In this document: positions 8,093-16,347 of the stretch, piece by piece
Numbering within the stretch: position 1 is the first letter of the stretch
Layout of the letters: each line of letters starts with the position of its first letter
The notes under the pieces: model-generated
The model's database searches: none
Told to the model about the DNA's origin: nothing
The model's input: only the letters and a program-made list of their open reading frames with translations
Program-made: the position numbers and the translations under genes
DNA from: an uncultured Chlorobiota bacterium
GTDB lineage: Bacteria; Bacteroidota; Ignavibacteria; UBA10030; UBA6906
Direction: 5' to 3'
Length of the DNA: 64,000 bases
Assembly (NCBI GenBank): GCA_900696645.1
Contig: CAADGV010000021.1
Span: 62,001-126,000 of the forward strand

Positions 8093-8782
8093 ATGAAATA
8101 CGCACTCGTTGTTGCCATGAGCATGATTCTGCTTGCTTGCCAAGGAAACACACAAAGCAAGGTTGAGCTCAAAACAACCCAGGATAGCGTGAGTTATGCC
8201 ATCGGCACAAACATCGGCACAAACCTGAAACAACAGAAAGTCGATGTCAACGTTGCCGTACTCGCAGCAGGCATTCGGCACGTTGTTGACAGCACCCAAT
8301 TGATGCTCACGGAAGAGCAAGCCCAGGAGGTGATGATGGCATTCCAGCAGCGCATGATGGCGAAGCAACAGGAAGAAGCCTCCGCTGCCGGCGAAAAGAA
8401 CCGAATCGATGGTGAAGCATTTCTTGCAGCGAACAAGAACAAGGAAGGCGTTAAGGTAACGGCAAGCGGGCTGCAATACAAAGTTCTCAAGATGGGCTCA
8501 GGCCCCAAACCGAAAGCGGACCAGACTGTGACCGTTCACTATCGCGGTACACTGATTGACGGTACGGAATTCGACAGCTCCTACAAGCGCGGCGAGCCGG
8601 CGACGTTCGGCGTGGGGCAGGTTATCGGCGGGTGGACAGAGGCGTTGCAATTGATGCCCGAAGGCTCGAAGTGGGAACTTTACATTCCTTCCAATCTTGC
8701 CTATGGCGATCGCGGAGCTGGACCCACGATACAGGCCGGCGCAACACTGATCTTTGAGGTCGAGTTGCTTTCCGTGAAGTAG
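8093..8782 (+). CDS. FKBP-type peptidyl-prolyl cis-trans isomerase lipoprotein
   Basis: The 229-residue product is an exported FKBP of the Mip/FkpA type. A lipobox ILLAC places the lipidated cysteine at 16, so the mature protein should be membrane-anchored outside the cytoplasm. Residues about 27-105 form the helical dimerisation domain (DSVSYAIGTNIG, EEQAQEVMMAFQQRMM). The FKBP domain covers about 125-229 (VHYRGTLIDGTEFDSSYKRG, GVGQVIGGWTEAL, LAYGDRGAGP, LIFEVELL). It assists folding of exported proteins. A hairpin terminator follows. Confidence 0.92.
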   Translation: MKYALVVAMSMILLACQGNTQSKVELKTTQDSVSYAIGTNIGTNLKQQKVDVNVAVLAAGIRHVVDSTQLMLTEEQAQEVMMAFQQRMMAKQQEEASAAGEKNRIDGEAFLAANKNKEGVKVTASGLQYKVLKMGSGPKPKADQTVTVHYRGTLIDGTEFDSSYKRGEPATFGVGQVIGGWTEALQLMPEGSKWELYIPSNLAYGDRGAGPTIQAGATLIFEVELLSVK

Positions 8783-8803
8783 ACGGTTCTTTTTGTTATC
8801 TTA

Positions 8804-8840
8804 CAAACCGCAGGGTGGAATGACATCCTGCGGTTTTTTC
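8804..8840 (+). terminator. Rho-independent terminator after the FKBP gene
   Basis: AACCGCAGG pairs with CCTGCGGTT around a short loop, followed by a T-run (TTTTTTCTTTT). It separates the FKBP gene from the metallopeptidase-like gene 18 bp further on. Confidence 0.85.
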
Positions 8841-8857
8841 TTTTCGGAAAGGAACCC

Positions 8858-10084
8858 ATGAATTCCATTGCACAAATCTACGTCAAACTCGTTCTTGCCG
8901 TCGGCCAACACGATGCGGATTATGTCGACGCGTACCACGGCCCTTCGGGATGGATGGATGAAGCACAATCTGCCCGAAAATCTCTTAAGCAGATTCATAT
9001 TGAAGCCGGCGAAATTGCTGAAGCCCTTCGTGCGCAGAAGCCGGGCTTGTCAAACGAGTCTGAGGAGTTACGGTTTCACTATCTTGCCGGACAACTCGAG
9101 TCTCTTATGGCTCGAGTCGAAATGCTGCAGGGGAAGCGATTCTCCTTCGACGAAGAGTCGAAAGCACTGTATGATGCCGTTGCGCCCACCTATTCCGAAG
9201 CCCATTTCAAAGCCATTCTTAGTGAGATGAACGAGAAACTCCCCGGTTCCGGAAGCGTAGAGCAGCGGTACGACGCGTTCAAGAGTCAGTTCATCATTCC
9301 CAAAGAAAAGCTCGACCCGGTATTCAAAGCTGCCATCGAAGAGTGCCGGAAACGAACAAAGCAACACATCGATCTTCCTGAACACGAAAGCTTTGTTGTG
9401 GAGTATGTTACCAACAAGGCGTGGAGCGGTTACAACTGGTTCAAGGGAAATGCCCATAGCCTCATCCAGATGAACACAGACCTGCCCATATACATCGACC
9501 GGGCTGTTGACCTTGCCGCCCATGAAGGATATCCGGGTCATCATGTGTATAACGCGTTGCTTGAGCAGAATCTTCTGAAGAAGAACGGTTGGGTCGAATT
9601 CAGCGTCTATGCTCTGTTCAGCCCGCAATCCCTGATAGCCGAAGGGACTGCAAACTTCGGGATTGACGTTGTATTCAGTCCGAAAGAACGTATGGCATTT
9701 GAGTGTGATGTACTGTTCCCGCTTGCGGGTCTTGATTCGTCCAAGGTCGGGTTGTATTACGACATTCACGCCCTGTTCATGAAACTTGCATATGCGGGCA
9801 ACGAGGCAGCGCGGGGATATCTTGACGGCAAGATGACCAAGGATGAGGCAATCCAATGGTTGATGGAATACGCTCTCTTCTCGCATGAACGGGCCGCGCA
9901 GCGGATCAAGTTTTTTGATGCCTACAGAAGCTACGTCATCAACTACAATCTCGGCCAGGATATGGTGAAGAAGTACATTGAATCGAGAGGCGGCACACCG
10001 GAGAATGCCCGAAAACGATGGGAGGAGTTCACGAAACTCATTTCGTCTCCACGGCTTCCGTCGGGGCTTGCCGTACCGTCTTGA
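8858..10084 (+). CDS. DUF885-like putative zinc metallopeptidase
   Basis: The 408-residue protein has no signal peptide and is mostly helical. The motif AAHEGYPGHHVYN (221-233) matches the HExxxGHH-like metal site of DUF885 proteins, and EGTANFG (262-268) supplies a plausible third ligand further on. DUF885 members resemble carboxypeptidase-like gluzincins, but a substrate is rarely known. The N-terminal half (AQIYVKLVLAVGQHDADYVDAYHGP) is conserved-looking but gives no function. The start follows a GGAAAGGAACCC ribosome binding site. Cytoplasmic peptidase is an inference. Confidence 0.75.
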   Translation: MNSIAQIYVKLVLAVGQHDADYVDAYHGPSGWMDEAQSARKSLKQIHIEAGEIAEALRAQKPGLSNESEELRFHYLAGQLESLMARVEMLQGKRFSFDEESKALYDAVAPTYSEAHFKAILSEMNEKLPGSGSVEQRYDAFKSQFIIPKEKLDPVFKAAIEECRKRTKQHIDLPEHESFVVEYVTNKAWSGYNWFKGNAHSLIQMNTDLPIYIDRAVDLAAHEGYPGHHVYNALLEQNLLKKNGWVEFSVYALFSPQSLIAEGTANFGIDVVFSPKERMAFECDVLFPLAGLDSSKVGLYYDIHALFMKLAYAGNEAARGYLDGKMTKDEAIQWLMEYALFSHERAAQRIKFFDAYRSYVINYNLGQDMVKKYIESRGGTPENARKRWEEFTKLISSPRLPSGLAVPS

Positions 10085-10127
10085 CAACACCGGCGTTTCG
10101 GCGTATCATACGGTGACGGAGTATCAA

Positions 10128-11183
10128 ATGCAGCAGACACAAACGCTGAGCGGGTTGCTCGCGGAACATGTGACAAAGGGGGATTTGTATGAGAAGATGC
10201 CCAACGCTTGGGTCCGATGTGTTGCATGCGGCCACCGCTGTAAAATAGCCCCCGATCATGAAGGCATCTGCAAGGTTCGCTTCAATAAAGGGGGCGAGTT
10301 GTACGTGCCGCGCGGATACGTTGCGGGCCTTCAAATTGATCCGATAGAGAAGAAACCGTTCTTTCACGCGCTTCCCGGTGCAAAGGCACTCAGTTTCGGA
10401 ATGCTGGGATGCGACTACCACTGCGCGTATTGCCAGAATTGGTTAACATCGCAAGCAATACGTGATCCCATAGCCGGTACACCGCCCGATATTGTGTCGG
10501 CAGAACAGATTGTCGCCATTGCGCTCGACAGGAACATTCCCGTCCTGACCAGCACATATAACGAGCCGCTGATCACAAGCGAATGGGCGGTTGAGGTATT
10601 CAAGCTTGCGAAGAAATACAACATTAAATGCTCGTACGTTTCGAACGGCAACGGCACACCCGAGGTTCTTGACTACATCCGGCCGTATGTCAGGCTGTAC
10701 AAGGTGGATCTCAAGAGTTTCCGGCAGAAGAATTACCAACAGTTGGGCGGGAAACTGGAAAACGTTCTCTACACCATCCAACGCCTGCATGAACTCGGCA
10801 TCTGGCTCGAAGTTGTTACGCTTGTGATTCCCGGATTCAATGATTCTAACGATGAATTGGGTGAGATTGCCCGTTTTCTGTTTTCGGTGTCGCCCGATAT
10901 TCCGTGGCATGTTACCGCATTTCATCAGGACTACAAGATGACGGACCCGGACAACACGCCGGCAGAAACTCTGATGCGTGCAGCGGAGATCGGACATGAC
11001 GCGGGACTGCGTTTTGTGTACGCCGGCAATCTTCCGGGCATGCTCGGCAAATATGAGAACACCCGGTGCCCGTCGTGCAGCGAATTGCTGATTGAACGGC
11101 ACGGCTTCAGTGTTGTGAGGAATATGTTGGCAGATGGCGCATGCCCGAAATGCGGGCACATCATTCCGGGAGTGTGGCATTAA
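10128..11183 (+). CDS. amrS: AmmeMemoRadiSam system radical SAM enzyme
   Basis: The 351-residue protein has the PflA-like radical SAM core with CDYHCAYC (C95, C99, C102) binding the 4Fe-4S cluster. It is bracketed by two further cysteine sets: CVACGHRC near 31-38 and CPSC/CPKC at the C-terminus, the layout of the AmrS family. In other genomes AmrS is linked to AMMECR1- and Memo-domain proteins; neither is next to it here. The chemistry of this system is poorly known. I start at ATG 10128 with ACGGAG upstream; an in-frame GTG lies at 10113. Confidence 0.88.
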   Translation: MQQTQTLSGLLAEHVTKGDLYEKMPNAWVRCVACGHRCKIAPDHEGICKVRFNKGGELYVPRGYVAGLQIDPIEKKPFFHALPGAKALSFGMLGCDYHCAYCQNWLTSQAIRDPIAGTPPDIVSAEQIVAIALDRNIPVLTSTYNEPLITSEWAVEVFKLAKKYNIKCSYVSNGNGTPEVLDYIRPYVRLYKVDLKSFRQKNYQQLGGKLENVLYTIQRLHELGIWLEVVTLVIPGFNDSNDELGEIARFLFSVSPDIPWHVTAFHQDYKMTDPDNTPAETLMRAAEIGHDAGLRFVYAGNLPGMLGKYENTRCPSCSELLIERHGFSVVRNMLADGACPKCGHIIPGVWH

Positions 11184-11207
11184 GCCTTCGGCACAAGCTT
11201 ACCTTCA

Positions 11208-12074
11208 GTGAAATTCTCCCCGAAAATATCCCTCATCGTTGCGGTATACAACAAGCCCGAAAACCTCCGGCTCGTGTTTGCGGCATGTGATCGCCAATCG
11301 TTCCGTGAATTCGAAGTCATCATCGCCGATGACGGTTCAGGCCCCGCCGTCAAGGATACGATAGCAGAGGCACAGAATCTCTACGCCTTTCCCATCATTC
11401 ACCTCTGGCATGATGACAACGGCTGGCGCAAGAATACAATGCTGAACAATGCCATTCGCGCTTCGGCAGCGGAGTATCTCGTGTTTATCGATGGTGATTG
11501 TCTGCCAGGAAAGGATTTCCTTCTTGATCACTGGAATGAGAGAGAAGAAAACAAACTGCTGATGGGAAGAAGAGTCGAAACCAGCGAGCGATGGTCGAAG
11601 GCTCTCACGATTGACAAAGTCCGAAGCGGCGAGTTTGAGCGGTACGGCTGGAGTGAATGGATTGACGGGCTGAAAGGGCATTCCCTTCGTGTAGAAGATG
11701 GCATCAGAATTCCGAGCAGGATTATGAGAACGCTATTGCTGCGGAATGTAAGAGGGATGCTGGGCAGCAACTTCTCTGTAGAGAAGAAGCATCTTCACGC
11801 GATCAACGGATTCGACGAATTGTACAACGGCCCGGGTTGCGGTGAAGATTCCGACATTCAGTATCGCCTGGGTCTCATTGGAGTAACAGGCAAGTCAATG
11901 CGGAATCTCGCCATTCAATATCATATCTGGCATCCTCGAACACCGACATCGCAGGCGTGTTGGGACAGATTTGAAATGGTCAAGAAATCGAACGAACCGC
12001 AATGCGAAATCGGTTTGAACAAGAAGAAACAAGAAGGGGCGAATGAGAATTCGCCCCTGGGAATCAAAGGTTAA
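11208..12074 (+). CDS. Family 2 glycosyltransferase
   Basis: This 288-residue enzyme begins with GTG and has a GT-A fold: ISLIVAVYNKPENL (7-20), VIIADDGSG (37-45) and FIDGDCLP (93-100) containing the metal-binding acidic motif, then a C-terminal galactosyltransferase-like region (NGFDELYNGPGCGEDSD, 204-220). It has no membrane segment, so it is probably a cytoplasmic transferase acting on a lipid- or protein-linked acceptor. Its last codons contain the hairpin that terminates the convergent gene. Confidence 0.85.
   Translation: MKFSPKISLIVAVYNKPENLRLVFAACDRQSFREFEVIIADDGSGPAVKDTIAEAQNLYAFPIIHLWHDDNGWRKNTMLNNAIRASAAEYLVFIDGDCLPGKDFLLDHWNEREENKLLMGRRVETSERWSKALTIDKVRSGEFERYGWSEWIDGLKGHSLRVEDGIRIPSRIMRTLLLRNVRGMLGSNFSVEKKHLHAINGFDELYNGPGCGEDSDIQYRLGLIGVTGKSMRNLAIQYHIWHPRTPTSQACWDRFEMVKKSNEPQCEIGLNKKKQEGANENSPLGIKG
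12036..12057 (-). terminator. Terminator of the DUF4412 gene, lying inside the end of the glycosyltransferase gene
   Basis: GGGGCGAAT and ATTCGCCCC form a 9-bp stem with a GAGA loop. On the minus strand it is followed by the T-rich tract TTCTTGTTTCTTCTTG and lies 14 bp beyond the stop at 12071, so it fits a terminator for that gene although it is coding on the plus strand. Confidence 0.7.
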
Positions 12075-12874
12075 TCTTCGTCACTCTCCATCTTCTTCAT
12101 CGCATCTTCGAGATCACTTTTCACTTTCGTGTATCCTGCAGGAACCTCGAACTCCTTTGCCGATGTTGCCCGCTGTTCGATTTTTGTTACCGTGTTTGTC
12201 ACTGTAGTATTCATCATCGTCATGGTTGTCTGCATCGGGAAACCGTCGATATCCTTGTACGCGTCAGTAATTCCCTTGCCGAAGCGGGCAGACATGGCGC
12301 TCATGCGTTTTGCGAATTCCTTCCAATCCGCCATCATGTTGTCAAATCCCTTCACGTCCTTCGTTACCCAGAGTGACATGAATTCGCTGCCGCCGCGACG
12401 AACGACATATTTCGCGCAATCATATCCGCTGATACGTTTCTTTTCGGCGGTTCGCTTCACATCGATAGCCGCATCAGCGTCGGTTCCGGGCATATTCCCT
12501 CCCATCATCTTCATCATCATCTCACGCTGCTCTTTCGGCATGTCCGCCATTTCTTTTTTCATCTTCTCCATAGCAGCATCCATCTTGCCGCCCGCCTTCT
12601 GCAACATGGCTTCCATTTCGTCAAACGTGACTTCAGAGTAGGTTTTCTTTTTCTGGTCAATCGACCAGATTACCTTTTTATCAAGACGCAGAATCATCAC
12701 CGTGCCGTCGTTCGCTCCGCCCGTCGAGACAGTTTTGAACATCTTCGGTATTGCGTAGTTCTCGGTTGTGCCTTCGGCTACAGAGCCTTCGGTTTTTGTT
12801 TGCCAGTAGAGGCCCTGCGCAAGCGCTGAAGCAGCGATACAGAGCGAGGTGAGGAGGATAGCAGTTCTTTTCAT
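12071..12874 (-). CDS. DUF4412-like exported protein
   Basis: The 267-residue product begins with a signal peptide (MKRTAILLTSLCIAASALAQ). The mature part has a beta-rich domain that includes a Met/Lys-rich helical insertion (about 85-125, MEAMLQKAGGKMDAAMEK), KRISGYDCAKYVV and a closing FEVPAGYTKV, the pattern of DUF4412 proteins in Bacteroidota, which have no proven function. Its stop overlaps the convergent glycosyltransferase stop by four bases. It follows the DUF1460 gene by 22 bp and probably belongs to the dnaB transcript. Confidence 0.75.
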   Translation of the reverse strand: MKRTAILLTSLCIAASALAQGLYWQTKTEGSVAEGTTENYAIPKMFKTVSTGGANDGTVMILRLDKKVIWSIDQKKKTYSEVTFDEMEAMLQKAGGKMDAAMEKMKKEMADMPKEQREMMMKMMGGNMPGTDADAAIDVKRTAEKKRISGYDCAKYVVRRGGSEFMSLWVTKDVKGFDNMMADWKEFAKRMSAMSARFGKGITDAYKDIDGFPMQTTMTMMNTTVTNTVTKIEQRATSAKEFEVPAGYTKVKSDLEDAMKKMESDED

Positions 12875-12896
12875 ACGTACTCCTTGTGCTATGAAT

Positions 12897-13775
12897 TTAT
12901 GTCTCCGGCTCTACTGGTCGTGCGACCATGATGCCGGTGTGGTTTTTTCTGGAAGAAAGATGATCGGCAAGCCCGTGTTTCGTAATCTGAATTGAACCGC
13001 CGGACAGCGGTGCATGCAGCATCCGCAACATGCCGCGGTGACGGAGGGCTATGCCGGTGTGGAGAATATCGAGTCCGACGATGGATGTTGTGATAGCAAG
13101 AACATCTCCATCGGAAATCTGCTCCTGCACGCGCCTGACACGATCCTTCGGAAGATAGTATCGCGGACGCGTGTTCAGTCCGGCCTCGGTTTGCTCGATG
13201 GCATTGAAGAAATCGTCATTTCCGAGCTGCTTGTATGCAGTCCGGTGGGTTGTCATGAACGAGATTCTTTTTTCGTACCGAACCCCGCCCAGCTTACGCG
13301 TGACATTCGTGACAATCTGTTTCTTCTCATTGTCATCAATCCAATCGGAGAAGTAGTGCAGCCGGCTCGGATATCCGTCAATCACGCCGCCGCGATACCG
13401 AATCAGTTGCAATTGGCTCTTGTAAGCATCGTATGTAGTTGTTCCAAGCTTGATGCAGCGGGAAAGGGCAAGCGTTGTCTCGACAAACGTCACGCAATCA
13501 AACTCTTTCAGATTGACGATGAGTTGCTCGTCGTCGCCGGATTCAAGCGTGCGGGCTTTGTACGGAGATTTGAGGAACGACAAGCCGATGGCAGTGATTA
13601 CCTCAGGCATGTTCTTTTCCGCAAGCCCTTTTGATGTTCCGAGGGCGATTTTTTTCAGGCAGATTTCCTCGTTGATATCTGCATGTGATTGGGTGAAGAG
13701 GAAGGATGGGAACGACAGCGAGGAAATTGCTGCGATTGATGAGTATTTCAGGAAATCTCTTCGGGATGCATTCAT
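12897..13775 (-). CDS. DUF1460 protein, putative exported cell-wall amidase, Tat signal
   Basis: I start at ATG 13775, which gives 292 residues beginning MNASRRDFLKYSSIAAIS, a twin-arginine export signal (SRRDFLK) with a hydrophobic stretch after it. The mature protein matches the DUF1460 N-acetylmuramoyl-L-alanine amidase-like family, an NlpC/P60 relative: KEFDCVTFVETTLALSR contains the presumptive catalytic cysteine, and DILHTGIALRHRG the histidine region. It would act on peptidoglycan in the periplasm. It lies 22 bp after dnaB. The catalytic assignment is from family knowledge, not tested. Confidence 0.8.
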   Translation of the reverse strand: MNASRRDFLKYSSIAAISSLSFPSFLFTQSHADINEEICLKKIALGTSKGLAEKNMPEVITAIGLSFLKSPYKARTLESGDDEQLIVNLKEFDCVTFVETTLALSRCIKLGTTTYDAYKSQLQLIRYRGGVIDGYPSRLHYFSDWIDDNEKKQIVTNVTRKLGGVRYEKRISFMTTHRTAYKQLGNDDFFNAIEQTEAGLNTRPRYYLPKDRVRRVQEQISDGDVLAITTSIVGLDILHTGIALRHRGMLRMLHAPLSGGSIQITKHGLADHLSSRKNHTGIMVARPVEPET

Positions 13776-13797
13776 GCCGTGCTCACGAGAACGATTC

Positions 13798-15225
13798 TCA
13801 GAACGAGACGTCATCAAGATCGGGAGGAGGAGAAACATTGCTGAAGCCCGACGGGGCCAGGTTTTCGAACCGCGCATAGCGGTGAACAAACGCCAGCTTG
13901 ATATCGTCAATCGGGCCGTTGCGCTGCTTGCCGACGATAATCTCCGCCGTTCCTGCCATCTCCGACGAATCCCGCGATTCAGAATCCATATACATTTCGG
14001 GACGATGCACAAACGCGACGAGGTCTGCATCCTGTTCAATAGCGCCGGACTCGCGCAAGTCGGACAAAATCGGCCGTTTGTCAGTTCTGCTTTCCACTGC
14101 TCGGCTCAATTGCGACAGGGCGATAACAGGGACATTCAGTTCCTTTGCCAGGGCCTTGAGTGAGCGTGAGATTGCGGAGATTTCCTTTTCGCGGTTCTCC
14201 GCGCTTTTCGGGCCCTGCATGAGCTGGAGATAGTCGACTACAACAAGTCCGATATTGCGTTCAGCCTTCAAGCGCCGGGCTTTTGCCCGCAGCTCAAGAA
14301 TGCCGAGACTTGCCGAGTCGTCAATGAAGATGTTCGCGTTGGCAAGTTTCCCGGCCGCGATGCTGAGCCGCTTCCAGTCATCCTCAGGAAGTCTCCCCGT
14401 TCTGACGGCGTGGGCATCCACCTTTGCCTCGGCACACAGCAAACGCATCACCAGCTGCTGGGTCGACATTTCGAGAGAGAAGATGCACACACCGGTCGGT
14501 TTCTCGAAATGCATCGCAGCATTGCGAGCGAGCGAAAGTGCAAAAGCCGTCTTACCCGAACTCGGCCTTCCGGCGATAATGATCAGGTCGGAATTCTGCC
14601 ATCCTCCAGTAAGCGTATCAAGATCCCTGAATCCGGTGGGTACCCCATTCACGCCGCTGTGTTTCCCGTGGATCGACTCGAGCATCTCCAGCGTGTCATG
14701 CACGGCTTTGTGCATGTCTGTGAATGTCTTCTTTAGCCGCTTCTCTGAAATCTGAAAGATGGCCTGCTCGGCCTCGTCCAACAGATCAAACGCGTCTTCA
14801 GTCGGACTGAAACCCCGTGCTGCAATCGCCGACGATGCGACAATCAGATTTCGCAACAGGGATTTTTCGAGGACGATCTTTGCGTGATATTCGACGTTTG
14901 CCGCCGAAGTGACCTTCATGGTCGATTCGGCAAGGTATGTCTCGCCGCCGATAACCTCAAGATGCCCGCGCCTGCGGAGTTCTTCGGCAAGCGTAATGAT
15001 ATCGACCGGCTCGCTGCGGTCGAACATCGCCTGAATTGCCTGAAAGATTTTCCGGTGGTAGTCCGCGTGGAATGCGTCTTCGTCCAGCACTTCTATTACA
15101 CGCGCAATTGCCTCGCGCTCGAGCAACATCGCGCCGATAATCTGTTGCTCGATTTCAACAGCCTGCGGTGGTACGCGGCCTTCTGTTGTTGTAGTTGGAA
15201 TGAGGCTTCTGAGCGGTTCTGCCAT
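13798..15225 (-). CDS. dnaB: Replicative DNA helicase DnaB
   Basis: The 475-residue protein unwinds DNA at the fork. The N-terminal domain (about 20-125) has PPQAVEIEQQIIGAMLLE, the RecA-like domain carries Walker A GRPSSGKT (219-226), Walker B LVVVDYLQLM and the motif 4 region SRAVESRTDKRPILSDLRES. Length is normal, and there is no intein in the P-loop region, where DnaB inteins often sit. It leads a minus-strand run with the DUF1460 and DUF4412 genes. Upstream sequence contains several DnaA-box-like nonamers. Confidence 0.96.
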   Translation of the reverse strand: MAEPLRSLIPTTTTEGRVPPQAVEIEQQIIGAMLLEREAIARVIEVLDEDAFHADYHRKIFQAIQAMFDRSEPVDIITLAEELRRRGHLEVIGGETYLAESTMKVTSAANVEYHAKIVLEKSLLRNLIVASSAIAARGFSPTEDAFDLLDEAEQAIFQISEKRLKKTFTDMHKAVHDTLEMLESIHGKHSGVNGVPTGFRDLDTLTGGWQNSDLIIIAGRPSSGKTAFALSLARNAAMHFEKPTGVCIFSLEMSTQQLVMRLLCAEAKVDAHAVRTGRLPEDDWKRLSIAAGKLANANIFIDDSASLGILELRAKARRLKAERNIGLVVVDYLQLMQGPKSAENREKEISAISRSLKALAKELNVPVIALSQLSRAVESRTDKRPILSDLRESGAIEQDADLVAFVHRPEMYMDSESRDSSEMAGTAEIIVGKQRNGPIDDIKLAFVHRYARFENLAPSGFSNVSPPPDLDDVSF

Positions 15226-15378
15226 GATTCAGTGATCTGTACAGACTTGTTCACGAATAGTGTTGAACTATGATACTAAGTTACATCAAGCATTCGGTAT
15301 TTGCAAGGTGTGAGGAAAGGTTGTGAAGAGAAGAGAGAAACGAGGAATATCAGCAATTTGATGAAAGTTCTACATCAC

Positions 15379-15421
15379 TTTTCCACAATCAAGCACTCTT
15401 ACTTATCAACAGGTGTGGAAA
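15379..15421. promoter_or_regulatory. Cluster of DnaA-box-like sequences between the UDG gene and dnaB
   Basis: Within about 43 bp lie TTTTCCACA (15379-15387), TTATCAACA (15403-15411) and the complement of TTTCCACAC (about 15413-15421), each close to the TTATNCACA consensus. DnaA or another initiator could bind here and affect dnaB or the UDG gene. The match is imperfect, so this is tentative. Confidence 0.3.
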
Positions 15422-15440
15422 GCTCGTTTGCGAAGTCGAT

Positions 15441-16310
15441 TCAGCCGGCAGTCGTAGTATTAGCCAGCAACTCATCATGCAGCTTACGGACGGCCTGAAC
15501 ATCTTCCCAAGCGGGACGTTTCCAGTTCGGGTTTCGCAGCAAAGCAGCGGGATGATACGTGATCATGACGGGAACACCTTCATACTGCATGACGTGTCCG
15601 CGCAATTTTCCCATCGATTCATTCGTGCCGAGGAGATTCTCGGCCGCCGTCAAACCCAAACACAAAATGACTTTGGGCTTCACGATCTCGATTTGCTTTT
15701 TGAGATACGGCTTGCACAATTCGGATTCCTCCGGAGTCGGCTTGCGGTTGTTCGGTGGCCTGCATTTGAGAATGTTGCAAATGTACACATCAGAACGTTT
15801 GAAGTGAATCGCTTCAAGAATTTTGTTCAACAGTTGTCCAGCCCTGCCCACAAAAGGCTCGCCCTGAGCGTCTTCGTCAGCACCGGGCGCCTCGCCGATG
15901 AGCATCAGCGTTGCCTTCGGATTTCCGACACCAAACACGAACTTCGTACGCGTTGTCCCCAATGCGCATTTAGTGCAATTGCAGATGCGGGCATTAAGTT
16001 CGTCGAGCGTATTGCTGCCTCCCCATGCTTCTGTCGTTATCGGAGGCTTCGCCGACGAAACCGGTAGTTCGAACAGGAGAGGCTCTTCAACAGCAACAGG
16101 CTTTTTGGGCGGCATAGAATACTCAATGTGGCGTGAGGGTTGAATGACAGGCTTGTTGACGGCCTCCGGCGGAGCATGTCGCTCGACGTTTGCTGGTTGT
16201 GACTCCGGCGATTGCTCGAACAGTAATGTATCGCCGAATAGCCGCCGCTCGTCTTCGATGATGCTTCTCAGATCATCCAAAAGACATGATGCGTCTTGCT
16301 CGTCAGACAT
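15441..16310 (-). CDS. Family 4 uracil-DNA glycosylase (4Fe-4S)
   Basis: The 289-residue protein removes uracil from DNA. The catalytic domain is residues about 100-289, with GEAPGADED (139-147), FVGRAGQLLN (153-162) and TYHPAALLRNP (251-261). Four cysteines, in NCTKC (C112, C115), C183 (LKCRPP) and C199 (LCKPY), match the iron-sulfur ligands of this family. Residues 1-95 are a low-complexity, proline-rich extension, longer than in minimal thermophilic members. It is the last gene of the yicC-gmk-rpoZ-coaBC run. Confidence 0.92.
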   Translation of the reverse strand: MSDEQDASCLLDDLRSIIEDERRLFGDTLLFEQSPESQPANVERHAPPEAVNKPVIQPSRHIEYSMPPKKPVAVEEPLLFELPVSSAKPPITTEAWGGSNTLDELNARICNCTKCALGTTRTKFVFGVGNPKATLMLIGEAPGADEDAQGEPFVGRAGQLLNKILEAIHFKRSDVYICNILKCRPPNNRKPTPEESELCKPYLKKQIEIVKPKVILCLGLTAAENLLGTNESMGKLRGHVMQYEGVPVMITYHPAALLRNPNWKRPAWEDVQAVRKLHDELLANTTTAG

Positions 16311-16347
16311 TGATTCTTAAAGAAAAAGTTTGAGTGAAAGAGTTGCA

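Noticed and set aside
13798-15225. Possible intein in dnaB
   Set aside because: The P-loop region is continuous and the protein has normal length; no splicing motif is present.
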